DNA of 64,000 nucleotides from JAJDXO01 sp965207535 (GTDB taxonomy: Bacteria; Pseudomonadota; Alphaproteobacteria; Rhodospirillales; UBA2165), in NCBI GenBank assembly GCA_965207535.1, contig CBDBMR010000015.1, positions 186,001-250,000 on the forward strand, in the 5' to 3' direction. The stretch's first letter is position 1. Every line of letters begins with the position of its first letter. The notes under the pieces were generated by a model. The model did not search any database. It was not told where the DNA came from and saw nothing but the letters and a program-made list of their open reading frames with translations. Shown here piece by piece: positions 1 to 8,287 of this stretch. The position numbers and the translations under genes were made by a program.

Positions 1-706
1 ACGCCAGGGTCATCTCGGCGACATAATTGGTGGGATACAGTTCCTCCGGCATACGGGGTTTCCGCGCCTGAGGCGCATCGTAGCGCGGGTCCGGCTCCGG
101 ATTGACGCTTGAGCGGTTGCCGGCCTCGGCCGGAAAACGCTCCCGGAGCCAATGGGTGTAATGGCCCTGCACATCATCGCCATGCCAGGTGCAGACGCGG
201 AACCGTTCGAAGCCGTAATAGTCGCCTTCCCGTTCATCGGCTTCCGGGTCGCGCGAGTGTTGAAAGTTCAGTTCACGGTCATATTCCGGTCCGGAGCGAA
301 TTCGAGTGCGGGAATCGCGCAGTTCTTCCGGCGGCGGATCGAGATCCTCCGAGGCTTGCCGGAAACTGGGCCGGTCCGTGGTCATGTTTTGGAAATGGGC
401 CTTGCCGAAAAGCGCGGTCCGATAGCCGCCGGCCCGCAAAAGATGCGTATAACAAACCGAGTCCAGGGAGATCGGAATGCCGTTTACCCGGACGCCGTGC
501 TGGGTCAACGTCTGCCCGGTCATGATGGTCGCCCGGTTGGTCTGGCAAATACCGGAATTGACGTAGAAGTTTTCGAATCGCCGCCCCCGGTCGGCGAGGG
601 AATCCAAATACGGAGTCTTGAGAACCGGATTTCCGGCGCAGCTCAGGTGGTCCGCCCGCTGCTGATCGGTAATGATGAACAGGATGTTCGGCCGCGCAAC
701 GCTCAT
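1..706 (-). CDS. Sulfatase family protein, 3' part cut by window edge
   Basis: Hydrolase of the alkaline-phosphatase/sulfatase superfamily, expected to cleave a sulfate (or phosphonate) ester. The visible part is the N-terminal ~235 residues. It opens with the metal-binding stretch PNILFIITDQQR (residues 6-17), and the cysteine normally converted to formylglycine lies in C54-Q-T-N-R58. The usual signature is C-x-P-x-R, so the proline position holds threonine. No signal peptide is visible, so it is probably cytoplasmic. The start ATG lies 168 bases from the divergent DUF35 gene, with an AT-rich shared control region between them. The catalytic C-terminal half is outside the window, so the substrate cannot be inferred. 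A phosphonate monoester hydrolase or choline-sulfatase-like enzyme is equally possible. Confidence 0.85.
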   Translation of the reverse strand, partial: MSVARPNILFIITDQQRADHLSCAGNPVLKTPYLDSLADRGRRFENFYVNSGICQTNRATIMTGQTLTQHGVRVNGIPISLDSVCYTHLLRAGGYRTALFGKAHFQNMTTDRPSFRQASEDLDPPPEELRDSRTRIRSGPEYDRELNFQHSRDPEADEREGDYYGFERFRVCTWHGDDVQGHYTHWLRERFPAEAGNRSSVNPEPDPRYDAPQARKPRMPEELYPTNYVAEMTLA

Positions 707-874
707 CTTGTGTCACCTCGTCCGTTCAAGGGAACAAATTAATTTATTGTTTATTCAATCAATTAATAACGCTATCATATGAATCATCTTGTAGACAATA
801 AGAAAAAATATACGTATTTTGCAAATTGAATAATTAATTATAAAATTAATTTATCGTCTATTAGAGGAACCGGG
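707..874. promoter_or_regulatory. AT-rich divergent promoter region with operator-like site
   Basis: This is the shared upstream region of the sulfatase (left) and the DUF35/thiolase pair (right). From about 735 to 862 it is strikingly AT-rich against GC-rich flanks. It contains the palindromic site TTGTAGACAAT (789-799), close to the ATTGTATACAAT-type operators known for FCD-group GntR regulators. A 20-base direct repeat sits beside each start codon. The AGAGGA ribosome site for the right-hand gene is at 863-868. No regulator gene is visible in the window, so assigning the site to GntR is inference. Confidence 0.55.
736..862. repeat. Pair of 20-base AT-rich direct repeats (736-755 and 843-862)
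   Basis: The two units start AAATTAATTTAT and end TATT, and match at 18 of 20 positions. One lies just upstream of the sulfatase start and the other ends just before the ribosome site of the divergent gene. Their placement suggests paired operator or promoter elements giving matched control of both directions. Confidence 0.6.
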
Positions 875-1285
875 ATGGCCGATCAGACGCAGCGTTTACT
901 GCCCCGCCCGACACCCGAAACGCAGCATTTCTGGGACGGCACGCAGGCCGGTGAGCTTCGCCTTCAGAGGTGCGGCGATTGCGGCACCGCCTATTTTCCG
1001 CCTCGTCCGTTCTGCCCAACTTGCAGCAGCCGAAACGTCTCGGTGTTCGCGGCGAGCGGAAAGGCGACCCTTTACAGCTATGTCATCAGCCATATTCCCG
1101 CACCGGGTCTGGAACCTCCCTATTCCGTGGCCGTCGTGACCCTGGAGGAAGGTCCCCGGATGATGACGAACGTCATCGGCTGCGAGCAGACACCGGAAGC
1201 GCTGACGCTCGACATGCCCCTCGAGGCGGTCTTCGAAACTCAAACGGACGAGATCACCCTCCCGTTTTTCAAACCGGCAGCGTGA
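875..1285 (+). CDS. Zn-ribbon/OB-fold (DUF35) acyl-CoA-associated protein
   Basis: 136-residue protein of the DUF35/YqgB-like family: an N-terminal rubredoxin-like zinc ribbon followed by an OB-fold. The ribbon cysteines are visible as CGDC (residues ~33-36) and CPTC (~48-51). Known family members pair with thiolase-like enzymes or aldolases (for example in sterol side-chain degradation) and are thought to bind the acyl-CoA partner. The thiolase-like gene follows after only 4 bases, which supports a heteromeric complex. AGAGGA lies 6 bases ahead of the ATG. It may be co-regulated with the divergent sulfatase through the AT-rich spacer. Confidence 0.88.
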   Translation: MADQTQRLLPRPTPETQHFWDGTQAGELRLQRCGDCGTAYFPPRPFCPTCSSRNVSVFAASGKATLYSYVISHIPAPGLEPPYSVAVVTLEEGPRMMTNVIGCEQTPEALTLDMPLEAVFETQTDEITLPFFKPAA

Positions 1286-1289
1286 CGCC

Positions 1290-2441
1290 GTGGCGCGCGC
1301 AACAGTGGCCGTGGTCGGCGCGGCGGAAACGACGGACATGGGAGTTATCCCGGAAACCTCGGAACTTCAGTTGCAGGCCGACGCTGCCTTGAATGCGATG
1401 GCGGATGCGGGCCTCGCCCCGGCGAACATCGACGGTATCGCATCGGCGGGCGAGGCTCCCGATGTCCTCGCCCAGTATCTCGGCATCACCCCCGCCTGGC
1501 TGGACGGCACGCTCATCGGCGGCAGTTCGTTCATGCTTCACGTCAGGCACGCCATGGCCGCCATCGAAGCCGGTTTGTGCACAACCGTTTTGATCACCCA
1601 TGGCGAAAGCGGCAAGTCCCGGGTCGAGGCCAGGGGCTTCCCGGAGTTTATCGGCGGCAAGCTCGCCGGCCAGTTCGAAGTGCCCTATGGGGGCAGCCTC
1701 CCGCCGACCATGTTCACCATCCCCGTCCTCCGTTATCTGGAGACCCATGGCTTGAAACCCGAAGACATGGCGCCGGTTTCCGTGGTTCAGCGGGAATGGG
1801 CCGCGATGAATCCGCGGGCCACCTTCAAGGACCCGATCACCGTCGACGACGTGATGAACTCCCGCATGATCGCCTACCCGTTCACACTCTTGATGTGCTG
1901 CCTGAGGACCGACGGCGGCGGCGCGCTGATCCTGACGTCATCCGATCGGGCCGGGGATTTTCCTCAGCCGCCGGTCTATATTCTGGGAACCGGCGAAAGC
2001 GCCGAAGGCCCCATGGTCAGCCAGCTTGACGATTTCACGTCGTCGAAAGCCTTTCGGTTGTCCGGAAAGCGCGCCTTTTCCGAGGCCGGAATCTCCCGCG
2101 GCGATGTCGACCACCTGATGATTTACGACGCTTTCGCCCACGTTCCCCTTTATGGGCTGGAAGATTTGGGCTTCTGCAAGCCCGGCGAAGCGGCCGCCTT
2201 TGTCCGGGACCGCAACACGGCGCCCGGCGGCGGTTTGCCCATGAATACCAATGGCGGCGGCCTGAGTTACATGCATTCGGGGATGTACGGCATGTACGCC
2301 CTTCAGGAGAGCGTCCGGCAGGTTCGCGGCATCGCTCCGGCCCAGGTGCCCGATGTAAATATCTCGGTTGCCCACGGGGTCGGCGGCATGTTCTCGGTCG
2401 CCGGAACGATCATTTTCGGCAACGAGCCCGGCAAACGCTAG
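1290..2441 (+). CDS. Thiolase-like protein (SCP-x/Ltp2-type)
   Basis: 383-residue member of the thiolase fold, closest in character to the lipid-transfer/SCP-x thiolases that act with DUF35 proteins as acyl-CoA thiolases or retro-aldolases. It begins at a GTG. The segment GGSSFMLHVRHA (~residues 76-87) occupies the region where classical thiolases carry the nucleophilic cysteine, but no cysteine is present there. That favours an Ltp2-like aldolase or a non-classical role over a standard thiolase. The C-terminal NGGGLSYMHSG and VAHGVGGMFS segments match the family. Its stop overlaps the 3' end of the convergent HDAC-family gene by 4 bases. Confidence 0.82.
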   Translation: MARATVAVVGAAETTDMGVIPETSELQLQADAALNAMADAGLAPANIDGIASAGEAPDVLAQYLGITPAWLDGTLIGGSSFMLHVRHAMAAIEAGLCTTVLITHGESGKSRVEARGFPEFIGGKLAGQFEVPYGGSLPPTMFTIPVLRYLETHGLKPEDMAPVSVVQREWAAMNPRATFKDPITVDDVMNSRMIAYPFTLLMCCLRTDGGGALILTSSDRAGDFPQPPVYILGTGESAEGPMVSQLDDFTSSKAFRLSGKRAFSEAGISRGDVDHLMIYDAFAHVPLYGLEDLGFCKPGEAAAFVRDRNTAPGGGLPMNTNGGGLSYMHSGMYGMYALQESVRQVRGIAPAQVPDVNISVAHGVGGMFSVAGTIIFGNEPGKR

Positions 2442-3562
2442 GCCGGAAGGGGAATCCGTTCGACGAGGCCGGCTGCCCGGCTGACCGCTTCGGCCTGATG
2501 AGCCGGCACCTCTCCGGGCTCCTCCGTATCGGGCGGCGAATAGGGGTCGATCACATCGGTCCGAAACCCGGCCATTTCCTCCAGGACGGCGAGACAATGG
2601 AAGGGCACGGTGTGCGGCGAATAGCCGCCTTCGTGGGTCATGACGAGTTTCCCGCCGCATAGTTCATCCGCGGCGCCCATGATGCGGCGGGCGAGTTTGC
2701 GGAAGCCATGGCTGGTGAGCATCATGCGGCCCAACGGATCATGAAAGCCGGCGTCGAATCCGCTCGGCACGATAATCAGCTGGGGCCGGTAGCGGGCGAG
2801 CGCCGGAAGCACCACCCGATCGAAGGCCGCCAGATAGGCCGCCTCCCCGCACCCGGGCGGCAGGGGAATATTCAGATTGGTTCCTGCTCCGTCCCCGGCT
2901 CCGGTCTCGTCGACGCCGCCTGATTCCGGCGGGTAACAGTCTTCCTGGTGAAGGGAGATGGTCAGCGCCCTTGAGTCCTCCCAAAAGACCGCCTGGGTCC
3001 CGTTGCCGTGATGGACGTCCCAGTCGACGAACGCGATGCGTTCCAATCCGCCCGTCTCCAGAGCATGGAGGCCGGCGATGGCCGCGTTGGCGAAGATACA
3101 GAAGCCGAGCGCCTCGCCGGGCTCCGCATGATGTCCCGGCGGCCGGATCAGGGCGTAGGCATTTTCCACCTCTCCCTCGAGAACCGAGCGGACGGCCGCG
3201 AGGGCGCCTCCGGCGGCGAGCAGGGCGATCTCGATCCCCCGATTGCCGAGGCGGGTCGTTCCCGTTCGCCGGGCGAGGTTGCCGCCGCCGGAATCGCTTA
3301 CCCGTTGGACCTCGGCCAGATACTCCGGTGTATGGGCCAGGAGGATATCGTCCGCCGAAGCGGCGGTACATTCCACATCCGCGAGGCGGGACCCGAGCCC
3401 GGACCGGTCAATCAGGTTTTTGATGCGGCGTTTTCCGTCGGCGTTTTCCGGGCTTTGAATCGGCTCCACCCAGGAACTGCCCTCATGGGGCCCGAAATAA
3501 AGCCCCGTGTCGTGCCACATGCACCGCTCGTCCCAAACCAAACCGGTTCTCATGGTAACCAC
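2438..3562 (-). CDS. Histone deacetylase family (class II-like) amidohydrolase
   Basis: Zinc amidohydrolase of the HDAC/acetoin-utilisation/acetylpolyamine family, removing acyl groups from amines such as polyamines or lysines. Family motifs are intact: RPPGHH (~141-146), the zinc-ligand motif DWDVHHGNGT (~178-187) and SGFDAG (~269-274). The length of 374 residues fits bacterial members. The frame opens at a GTG (3562), and an ATG four codons in (3553) is an alternative start. No strong ribosome site separates them. The gene converges on and overlaps the thiolase-like gene by 4 bases, and nothing around it fixes the substrate. Confidence 0.88.
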   Translation of the reverse strand: MVTMRTGLVWDERCMWHDTGLYFGPHEGSSWVEPIQSPENADGKRRIKNLIDRSGLGSRLADVECTAASADDILLAHTPEYLAEVQRVSDSGGGNLARRTGTTRLGNRGIEIALLAAGGALAAVRSVLEGEVENAYALIRPPGHHAEPGEALGFCIFANAAIAGLHALETGGLERIAFVDWDVHHGNGTQAVFWEDSRALTISLHQEDCYPPESGGVDETGAGDGAGTNLNIPLPPGCGEAAYLAAFDRVVLPALARYRPQLIIVPSGFDAGFHDPLGRMMLTSHGFRKLARRIMGAADELCGGKLVMTHEGGYSPHTVPFHCLAVLEEMAGFRTDVIDPYSPPDTEEPGEVPAHQAEAVSRAAGLVERIPLPA

Positions 3563-3912
3563 ACTAACCGCCCGCGCACCTAATTCAAGGAGCGCCCCAA
3601 ATCAACTTGCCGGGAATTTTCCGATGGTCGGCGGTGAGGCAGCCAATTCGAGCATTGGACCGATAAGTCCGCGCTTGATGCAATGGACGCCTAACGGAAG
3701 CCTCCCGGAGGTCCGCTCACCGCCAACAATCAAATTTACTCGTCGTAGGCCGAGTGTTGGGACGGCTGTACATGCAGCGCCAAGGTCTCCGGAGCCAACC
3801 CTGCCAACGCCGAAAAACGTCGCTCCATGGGCGTCGGCGGCGACGCGCTACTCCAGCCTTGCGGCAATTTTATGCGGACACGAACAAAACGCGGTTTGAG
3901 GCTCAATGCGAG
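3563..3912. other. Intergenic spacer without recognisable gene
   Basis: About 350 bases between the HDAC-family gene (leftward) and the DeoR-type regulator (rightward). Short open frames exist here but have no recognisable domain, ribosome site or plausible composition. It must hold the promoters of both flanking genes, but no convincing -35/-10 pair is seen. Confidence 0.5.
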
Positions 3913-3928
3913 TGTAAATTAGTTTACA
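3913..3928. promoter_or_regulatory. Palindromic operator candidate upstream of deoR-type gene
   Basis: TGTAAA-TTAG-TTTACA forms a 16-base inverted repeat about 60 bases before the regulator start. A related TTTTACATTA half-site recurs at about 4797-4806 in front of the transporter genes. That pattern is expected if the regulator controls both itself and the operon. Confidence 0.5.
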
Positions 3929-3986
3929 ATGTTGCTCATTCATTTATCATGTGGAACGAGGGGTAAATTCAGGATCGGAGATCATT

Positions 3987-4760
3987 GTGGATGGGGTGCG
4001 CTCAGATTTGAGCCGGCGGCAGGAGGAGATCCTCACGCTTGTTCGGGCGCGCGGGTATGTGACATTGGAGATGCTTGCGGAACGCTTTGGTGTCTCCCAG
4101 CAAACTGTCCGGCGCGATGTCATCCTCTTGAGTGAAAACGGGCTGGTGCAACGTCATCATGGTGGCGCAGGCCTGCCGCCGGCGACCGAGCGTCTTGCGT
4201 ATGCCAATCGGCGTGTAAGGAACGCAGACGAAAAGGCCGTCATCGCGCGCATGATCGCCGCGAAAATTCCTAATGGAGCGTCCCTCTTCATCGATATAGG
4301 GACCACCATGGAGGCAGTTGCTAGAGAATTGATTTCTCATAGTAATTTGAGGATTATCACGAACCATATCGGAGTCGTCTCCTTGTTTTGCGAAGCGACG
4401 GAGTTCGAAATTATCCTGACAGGCGGGCTCGTGCGAAACCGGGACCGCGCGATCACAGGCGAAGAAACCGTCGAGTTTCTGAGACGGTTTCGCGTCGGTT
4501 ATGGCATTTTCGGCGCCGGAGCGCTGACCAAAGACGGCGAGTTGCTGGATTACCACTATCGTGACGCACAGGCGTCCAGGGCCGCGCTGTCCATGTCGCG
4601 GGTAAAATACGTTGGCATCGACCACTCGAAATTCGAAGCCGATGCGATGATGCCGTTCGCCGGCGTTTCGGAAATCGACGGCATTTTCTGCGATAGAACG
4701 CCCGACGCGGAGACCGTGAAATCACTCGAGGCAGGCGGCGCCGAGCTCTTTGTTCCTTGA
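3987..4760 (+). CDS. DeoR/GlpR-family transcriptional regulator
   Basis: Repressor of the DeoR family: N-terminal winged helix (SRRQEEILTLVRARG... FGVSQQTVRRDV) followed by a sugar-phosphate-sensing DeoRC domain (DIGTTMEAVA, GAGAL, DHSKF motifs). The start is taken as GTG 3987 because GGAG lies 6 bases upstream. This gives 257 residues, the usual family size. An in-frame GTG at 3951 would add 12 residues but lacks a ribosome site. The gene heads the importer/GlpD operon, so the inducer is probably a glycerol phosphate or sugar phosphate made from the imported substrate. Confidence 0.88.
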   Translation: MDGVRSDLSRRQEEILTLVRARGYVTLEMLAERFGVSQQTVRRDVILLSENGLVQRHHGGAGLPPATERLAYANRRVRNADEKAVIARMIAAKIPNGASLFIDIGTTMEAVARELISHSNLRIITNHIGVVSLFCEATEFEIILTGGLVRNRDRAITGEETVEFLRRFRVGYGIFGAGALTKDGELLDYHYRDAQASRAALSMSRVKYVGIDHSKFEADAMMPFAGVSEIDGIFCDRTPDAETVKSLEAGGAELFVP

Positions 4761-4774
4761 CATGTGTGATATAA

Positions 4775-4805
4775 AATTGACATAAAATGTCAATTATTTT
4801 ACATT
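4775..4805 (+). promoter_or_regulatory. Operon promoter overlapped by 9-base inverted repeat
   Basis: AATTGACAT-AAA-ATGTCAATT (4775-4795) is a perfect 9-base inverted repeat. It contains a consensus TTGACA (4777-4782) followed after 17 bases by TACATT (4800-4805), a reasonable sigma70-type promoter. An operator lying over the -35 box and spacer suggests direct repression of the transporter operon by the adjacent DeoR-type protein. Confidence 0.6.
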
Positions 4806-4868
4806 AATCGCGTCCACGAAACAATGAGCGCGGGAAACGGGGAGCGTTCATGGTTGATGTAAGGTCAG

Positions 4869-5939
4869 ATGTCGGCAATTGAGCTTCGGGGCATAAGCAA
4901 GCGCTGGGGCGAACATGTCGGCGTGAGTGATGTTTCGTTCCATGTGGAAGAAGGAACGTTTGCAATCCTTCTCGGGCCGTCGGGCTGCGGGAAATCGACG
5001 ACGTTGCGGATGATCGCCGGCCTCGAGGAGGTAACGGAAGGACAGCTGCTGATCGGCGGCCAGGACATGACCGCGGCGGCGCCATCGGAGCGCAATCTCT
5101 CGATGGTGTTTCAGTCTTATGCGCTGTTCCCCCACCTGAACGTGAAAGAAAATATCTTGTTCGGCCTGAAGGTCCGGAAAGTGCCGGCGGACGAGCGGGC
5201 GTCGCGGCTTTCAAGGGTTTCGGAGATGGTCGGGCTGTCCGGTTTGCTTGACCGGAAGCCGTCGCAGTTGTCGGGCGGTCAGCGGCAGCGGGTGGCACTT
5301 GCGCGGGCCATCGTTGCCGAAAACCCGGTTTGCATGATGGATGAGCCGCTCTCCAACCTTGATGCCAAACTTCGACAGGAAATGCGGTCCGAAATCAGGG
5401 GGTTGCAGCAACGCCTCAAGATGACGGTCGTCTACGTAACTCATGACCAGGCCGAGGCCATGAGCATGGGTGACAAAGTCATCTTGCTGCGTGATGGAAG
5501 AATCGAACAAGAGGGCACACCGGACGAGCTTTACGACAAACCGGCAACGGCATTCGCGGCTTCGTTTATCGGCACGCCTCCCATGAACCTCCTGAAAACA
5601 GTTCGAACCGAGGCCGGATATGCCGTCGACGGCGCAAATGATACGCCTGTATTAACTGCTGACGGCGCCGATGATCTGTTGCTTGGAATCCGCCCGGAGC
5701 ACATGACCATTGGCGGTTCCGAAGGCGTCAAGGCCGAACTGTTGTCATCCGACTACCTGGGGTCCGAGACAATCGTGACGGCGCGTGTCGGCACGCAGAA
5801 TATCTTGATCCATGTCCCCGGACACGTTCGGGTCCCGAAACCCGAATCGGTCTGCCTGACATGGTCGACGGAACACGTTCACGCATTTGACGCCGATAGC
5901 GGCAAACGAAATGAAACGCCACGGGCATTGGTTTTCTGA
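4869..5939 (+). CDS. ABC importer ATPase, UgpC/MalK type
   Basis: 356-residue CUT1-type ATPase that energises carbohydrate or glycerol-phosphate import. Walker A GPSGCGKST is at 36-44, the signature LSGGQ at 134-138 and Walker B CMMDEP at ~155-160. The H-loop follows at VTHDQAEAMSMG. The C-terminal ~110 residues form a TOBE domain, as in UgpC/MalK. It lies immediately after the operator/promoter and before the binding protein, an order common in rhizobial-type CUT1 operons where the ATPase comes first. Confidence 0.93.
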   Translation: MSAIELRGISKRWGEHVGVSDVSFHVEEGTFAILLGPSGCGKSTTLRMIAGLEEVTEGQLLIGGQDMTAAAPSERNLSMVFQSYALFPHLNVKENILFGLKVRKVPADERASRLSRVSEMVGLSGLLDRKPSQLSGGQRQRVALARAIVAENPVCMMDEPLSNLDAKLRQEMRSEIRGLQQRLKMTVVYVTHDQAEAMSMGDKVILLRDGRIEQEGTPDELYDKPATAFAASFIGTPPMNLLKTVRTEAGYAVDGANDTPVLTADGADDLLLGIRPEHMTIGGSEGVKAELLSSDYLGSETIVTARVGTQNILIHVPGHVRVPKPESVCLTWSTEHVHAFDADSGKRNETPRALVF

Positions 5940-6031
5940 CGTGGCTTTCTGAATGCCTGCGTTTCCGTTGTTGGAGTGCGGGAAGGAAATGGAGCCGGCC
6001 ATTCGGTTCCGGTGATTGAAGGAGGAGACTC

Positions 6032-7321
6032 ATGTTTACCCATGTAAGAAAGAAAATGGCTGGTATCGCCCTGGCGGCGGCCATGTCGATCGGATTGGCA
6101 CTGCCGGCTTCCGCCGTTGAACTGACGATGTATTACCCCGTCGCCGTCGGGGGTGCTTTGACGAAGATCGTCGACGGCCTTGTTGCCGACTTCGAAAAGG
6201 AAAATCCGAAGATCAAGGTCAACGCGATCTACGCGGGCAACTACAACGACGCCCGGATCAAGGCGCTTGCCGCCCTGAAAAGCGGTAAGCCCGCGCAGCT
6301 CTCCGTGATGTTCTCAATCGATATCTACGAGCTGATCGAGCAGGACGCCATCGTCGCGTTCGACGATGTGGTCAAGACGGACGAGGAAAGAGCCTGGCTG
6401 AAGAGTTTCTATCCGGCGCTGATGGAAAACGGACGCACCCAAGGCAAGACCTGGGGCATTCCGTTCCAGCGCTCCACCATCGTCATGTATTACAACAAAG
6501 ATGCCTTCCGGGCCGCCGGGCTGGATCCGGAAAATCCGCCGGCGACCTGGGACGAGTTTGTCATGGCCGGCAAGAAGCTGACCAAACGGAAGGGCGATAA
6601 CGTCGAACAATGGGGCATGATGATCCCATCTACCGGATATCCGTATTGGATGTTCGGCGCCCTTACCATGCAGAACAACCAGACTCTGATGAACGGGGAC
6701 GGCAACGAAACCTATTTGGACGCCCCGGCAACGGTAGAGGCGCTTCAGTTCTGGAAAGACCTGGGCGCAAAACACGGCGTGATGCCGTCGGGAACCATCG
6801 AATGGGGCACGCTCCGCCAGAACTTCCTGGAGCAGAAAACAGCCATCATGTGGCATTCGACGGGCAACCTGACGACCGTCAAGAACAATGCCAAATTCGA
6901 CTTCGGCGTCGCCATGCTGCCTGCCAAACAGCGCCGCGGCACGCCGACCGGCGGCGGCAACTTCTATATCTTCAAGAAGAGCTCTGCCGAAGAGAAGGCG
7001 GCTGCACTCAAATTGGTCAGGTTCCTGACGCAACCGGAGCGGACCGCCGAGTGGAGCATCAAGACCGGTTATCTGGGCACTCGCGCCGATGCCTACGCGA
7101 CGCCTGCATTGCAATCCTATGTCAAGGAATTCCCGCCCGCAGCCGTAGCCCGCGATCAGCTTAAATTCGCCACCGCGGAGCTTTCGACCTATCAGACCGG
7201 ACGGGTGCGGAAGCTCCTGGATGACGCCATTCAGGCCACTTTGACCGGCAGCAAGTCGCCCAAAGAGGCATTGGGCGGTGCTCAAAAGCAGGCGGACCGT
7301 CTGCTCAGGCGCTACCGTTAA
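6032..7321 (+). CDS. CUT1-type extracellular solute-binding protein (UgpB-like)
   Basis: 429-residue periplasmic binding protein of SBP family 1. The signal peptide is residues 1-27 with a likely cut after PASA, and GGAGGAGA sits in front of the ATG. The body has the family pattern (GKTWGIPFQRSTIVMYYNKDAFRAAG; WHSTGNLTTV; TPTGGGNFYIF), which resembles UgpB, the glycerol-3-phosphate/glycerophosphodiester-binding protein. The downstream GlpD supports a glycerol-phosphate ligand, but sugars or polyols remain possible. A strong stem-loop follows the stop and may keep this mRNA segment more abundant than the permease mRNA. Confidence 0.9.
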   Translation: MFTHVRKKMAGIALAAAMSIGLALPASAVELTMYYPVAVGGALTKIVDGLVADFEKENPKIKVNAIYAGNYNDARIKALAALKSGKPAQLSVMFSIDIYELIEQDAIVAFDDVVKTDEERAWLKSFYPALMENGRTQGKTWGIPFQRSTIVMYYNKDAFRAAGLDPENPPATWDEFVMAGKKLTKRKGDNVEQWGMMIPSTGYPYWMFGALTMQNNQTLMNGDGNETYLDAPATVEALQFWKDLGAKHGVMPSGTIEWGTLRQNFLEQKTAIMWHSTGNLTTVKNNAKFDFGVAMLPAKQRRGTPTGGGNFYIFKKSSAEEKAAALKLVRFLTQPERTAEWSIKTGYLGTRADAYATPALQSYVKEFPPAAVARDQLKFATAELSTYQTGRVRKLLDDAIQATLTGSKSPKEALGGAQKQADRLLRRYR

Positions 7322-7334
7322 CCGCGTAGACGAT

Positions 7335-7368
7335 CCTCCGGGCGCCGACTCCGCACGGCGCCCGGAGG
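7335..7368 (+). other. Intercistronic stem-loop after binding-protein gene
   Basis: Perfect 12-base arms CCTCCGGGCGCC (7335-7346) and GGCGCCCGGAGG (7357-7368) around a 10-base loop, with no T-run after it. It is therefore more likely an mRNA-stabilising element between the binding-protein and permease genes than a full terminator. Confidence 0.65.
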
Positions 7369-7411
7369 ACCTCCCCGTCTTCATGACCAGACCCGGCTAT
7401 GTCCCAAGCTG

Positions 7412-8287
7412 ATGAGGATAACGAGATCACAAGTGAACGGTTGGTTGCTGCTGATGCCGGCGGCGATTTTCTTGATTGCGTTCACGTACTACCCCGCTGT
7501 GGCGACGCTGGCGAAAAGTTTTTTCTCGCAAGGCACCGCGATCCGCCCGGCCAAATTCGTTGGTCTTGAAAATTTTGAATACATGCTCGAAGACGAGGTC
7601 TTCTGGCAGGTTGCCTGGAACAATGTCGCCTATGCCGTAGGCACCATACCGATTTCCATCGCGCTCGCGATCTTGATGGCGGTGTGGGTGAACGGCAAAT
7701 TGCCGCTCAAGTCGCTAACCAGGATGTGCTACTTCACGCCCACCATCCTGCCCATGATCGCGGTCGCCAATATCTGGCTGTTCTTCTACACGCCTGAAAT
7801 CGGTTTGCTGGATCAAGTATCCCGTATATTCGGGTTTGCCAGTCATAACTGGCTCGGCGATCCCGAGACCGTCCTGGGGTGCATCATCGCGATCACCATC
7901 TGGAAGGAAGCGGGTTTCTTCATGATATTCTATCTTGCGGCGCTGCAAACGCTGCCGCCGGAGCTGGAGGAGGCCGCTCACCTGGAAGGCGCGAGCCGCT
8001 GGTACTACTTCCGGCGCGTGATGTTCCCGCTGTTGATGCCGACCACGTTGTTCGTGCTGATCAATGCGGTGATCAACTCATTCAAGCTGGTCGATCATCT
8101 GTTCATTTTGACCAAGGGCGGGCCGGACAACGCAAGCTCGCTTCTGCTCTATTACATTTATGAAGTCGCGTTCAGTTTCCTCGATCAGGCGTACGCATCG
8201 ACATTGACGGTCGTCCTATTGATCGTCCTGGCGTTGATTGCCGTGGGACAGTTCCAATTTCTCGACAGAAGGGTTCATTACCGATGA
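7412..8287 (+). CDS. ABC importer permease, UgpA/MalF type
   Basis: 291-residue inner-membrane permease with about six predicted helices, the first at residues ~10-32 (WLLLMPAAIFLIAFTYYP). The cytoplasmic EAA loop that docks the ATPase is visible as EEAAHLEGASRWYYFRRV. It overlaps the next permease gene by 4 bases, showing translational coupling. Together with the partner permease it forms the channel of the CUT1 importer. The ribosome site before the ATG is weak. Confidence 0.92.
   Translation: MRITRSQVNGWLLLMPAAIFLIAFTYYPAVATLAKSFFSQGTAIRPAKFVGLENFEYMLEDEVFWQVAWNNVAYAVGTIPISIALAILMAVWVNGKLPLKSLTRMCYFTPTILPMIAVANIWLFFYTPEIGLLDQVSRIFGFASHNWLGDPETVLGCIIAITIWKEAGFFMIFYLAALQTLPPELEEAAHLEGASRWYYFRRVMFPLLMPTTLFVLINAVINSFKLVDHLFILTKGGPDNASSLLLYYIYEVAFSFLDQAYASTLTVVLLIVLALIAVGQFQFLDRRVHYR

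Noticed and set aside
3507..3966. Plus-strand frames between the HDAC-family and DeoR-type genes
   Set aside because: No ribosome site, no recognisable domain and composition typical of non-coding spacer.
7335..7368. Rho-independent terminator after the binding-protein gene
   Set aside because: The stem is strong but no T-run follows, and the permease genes continue the operon; annotated as an intercistronic stem-loop instead.
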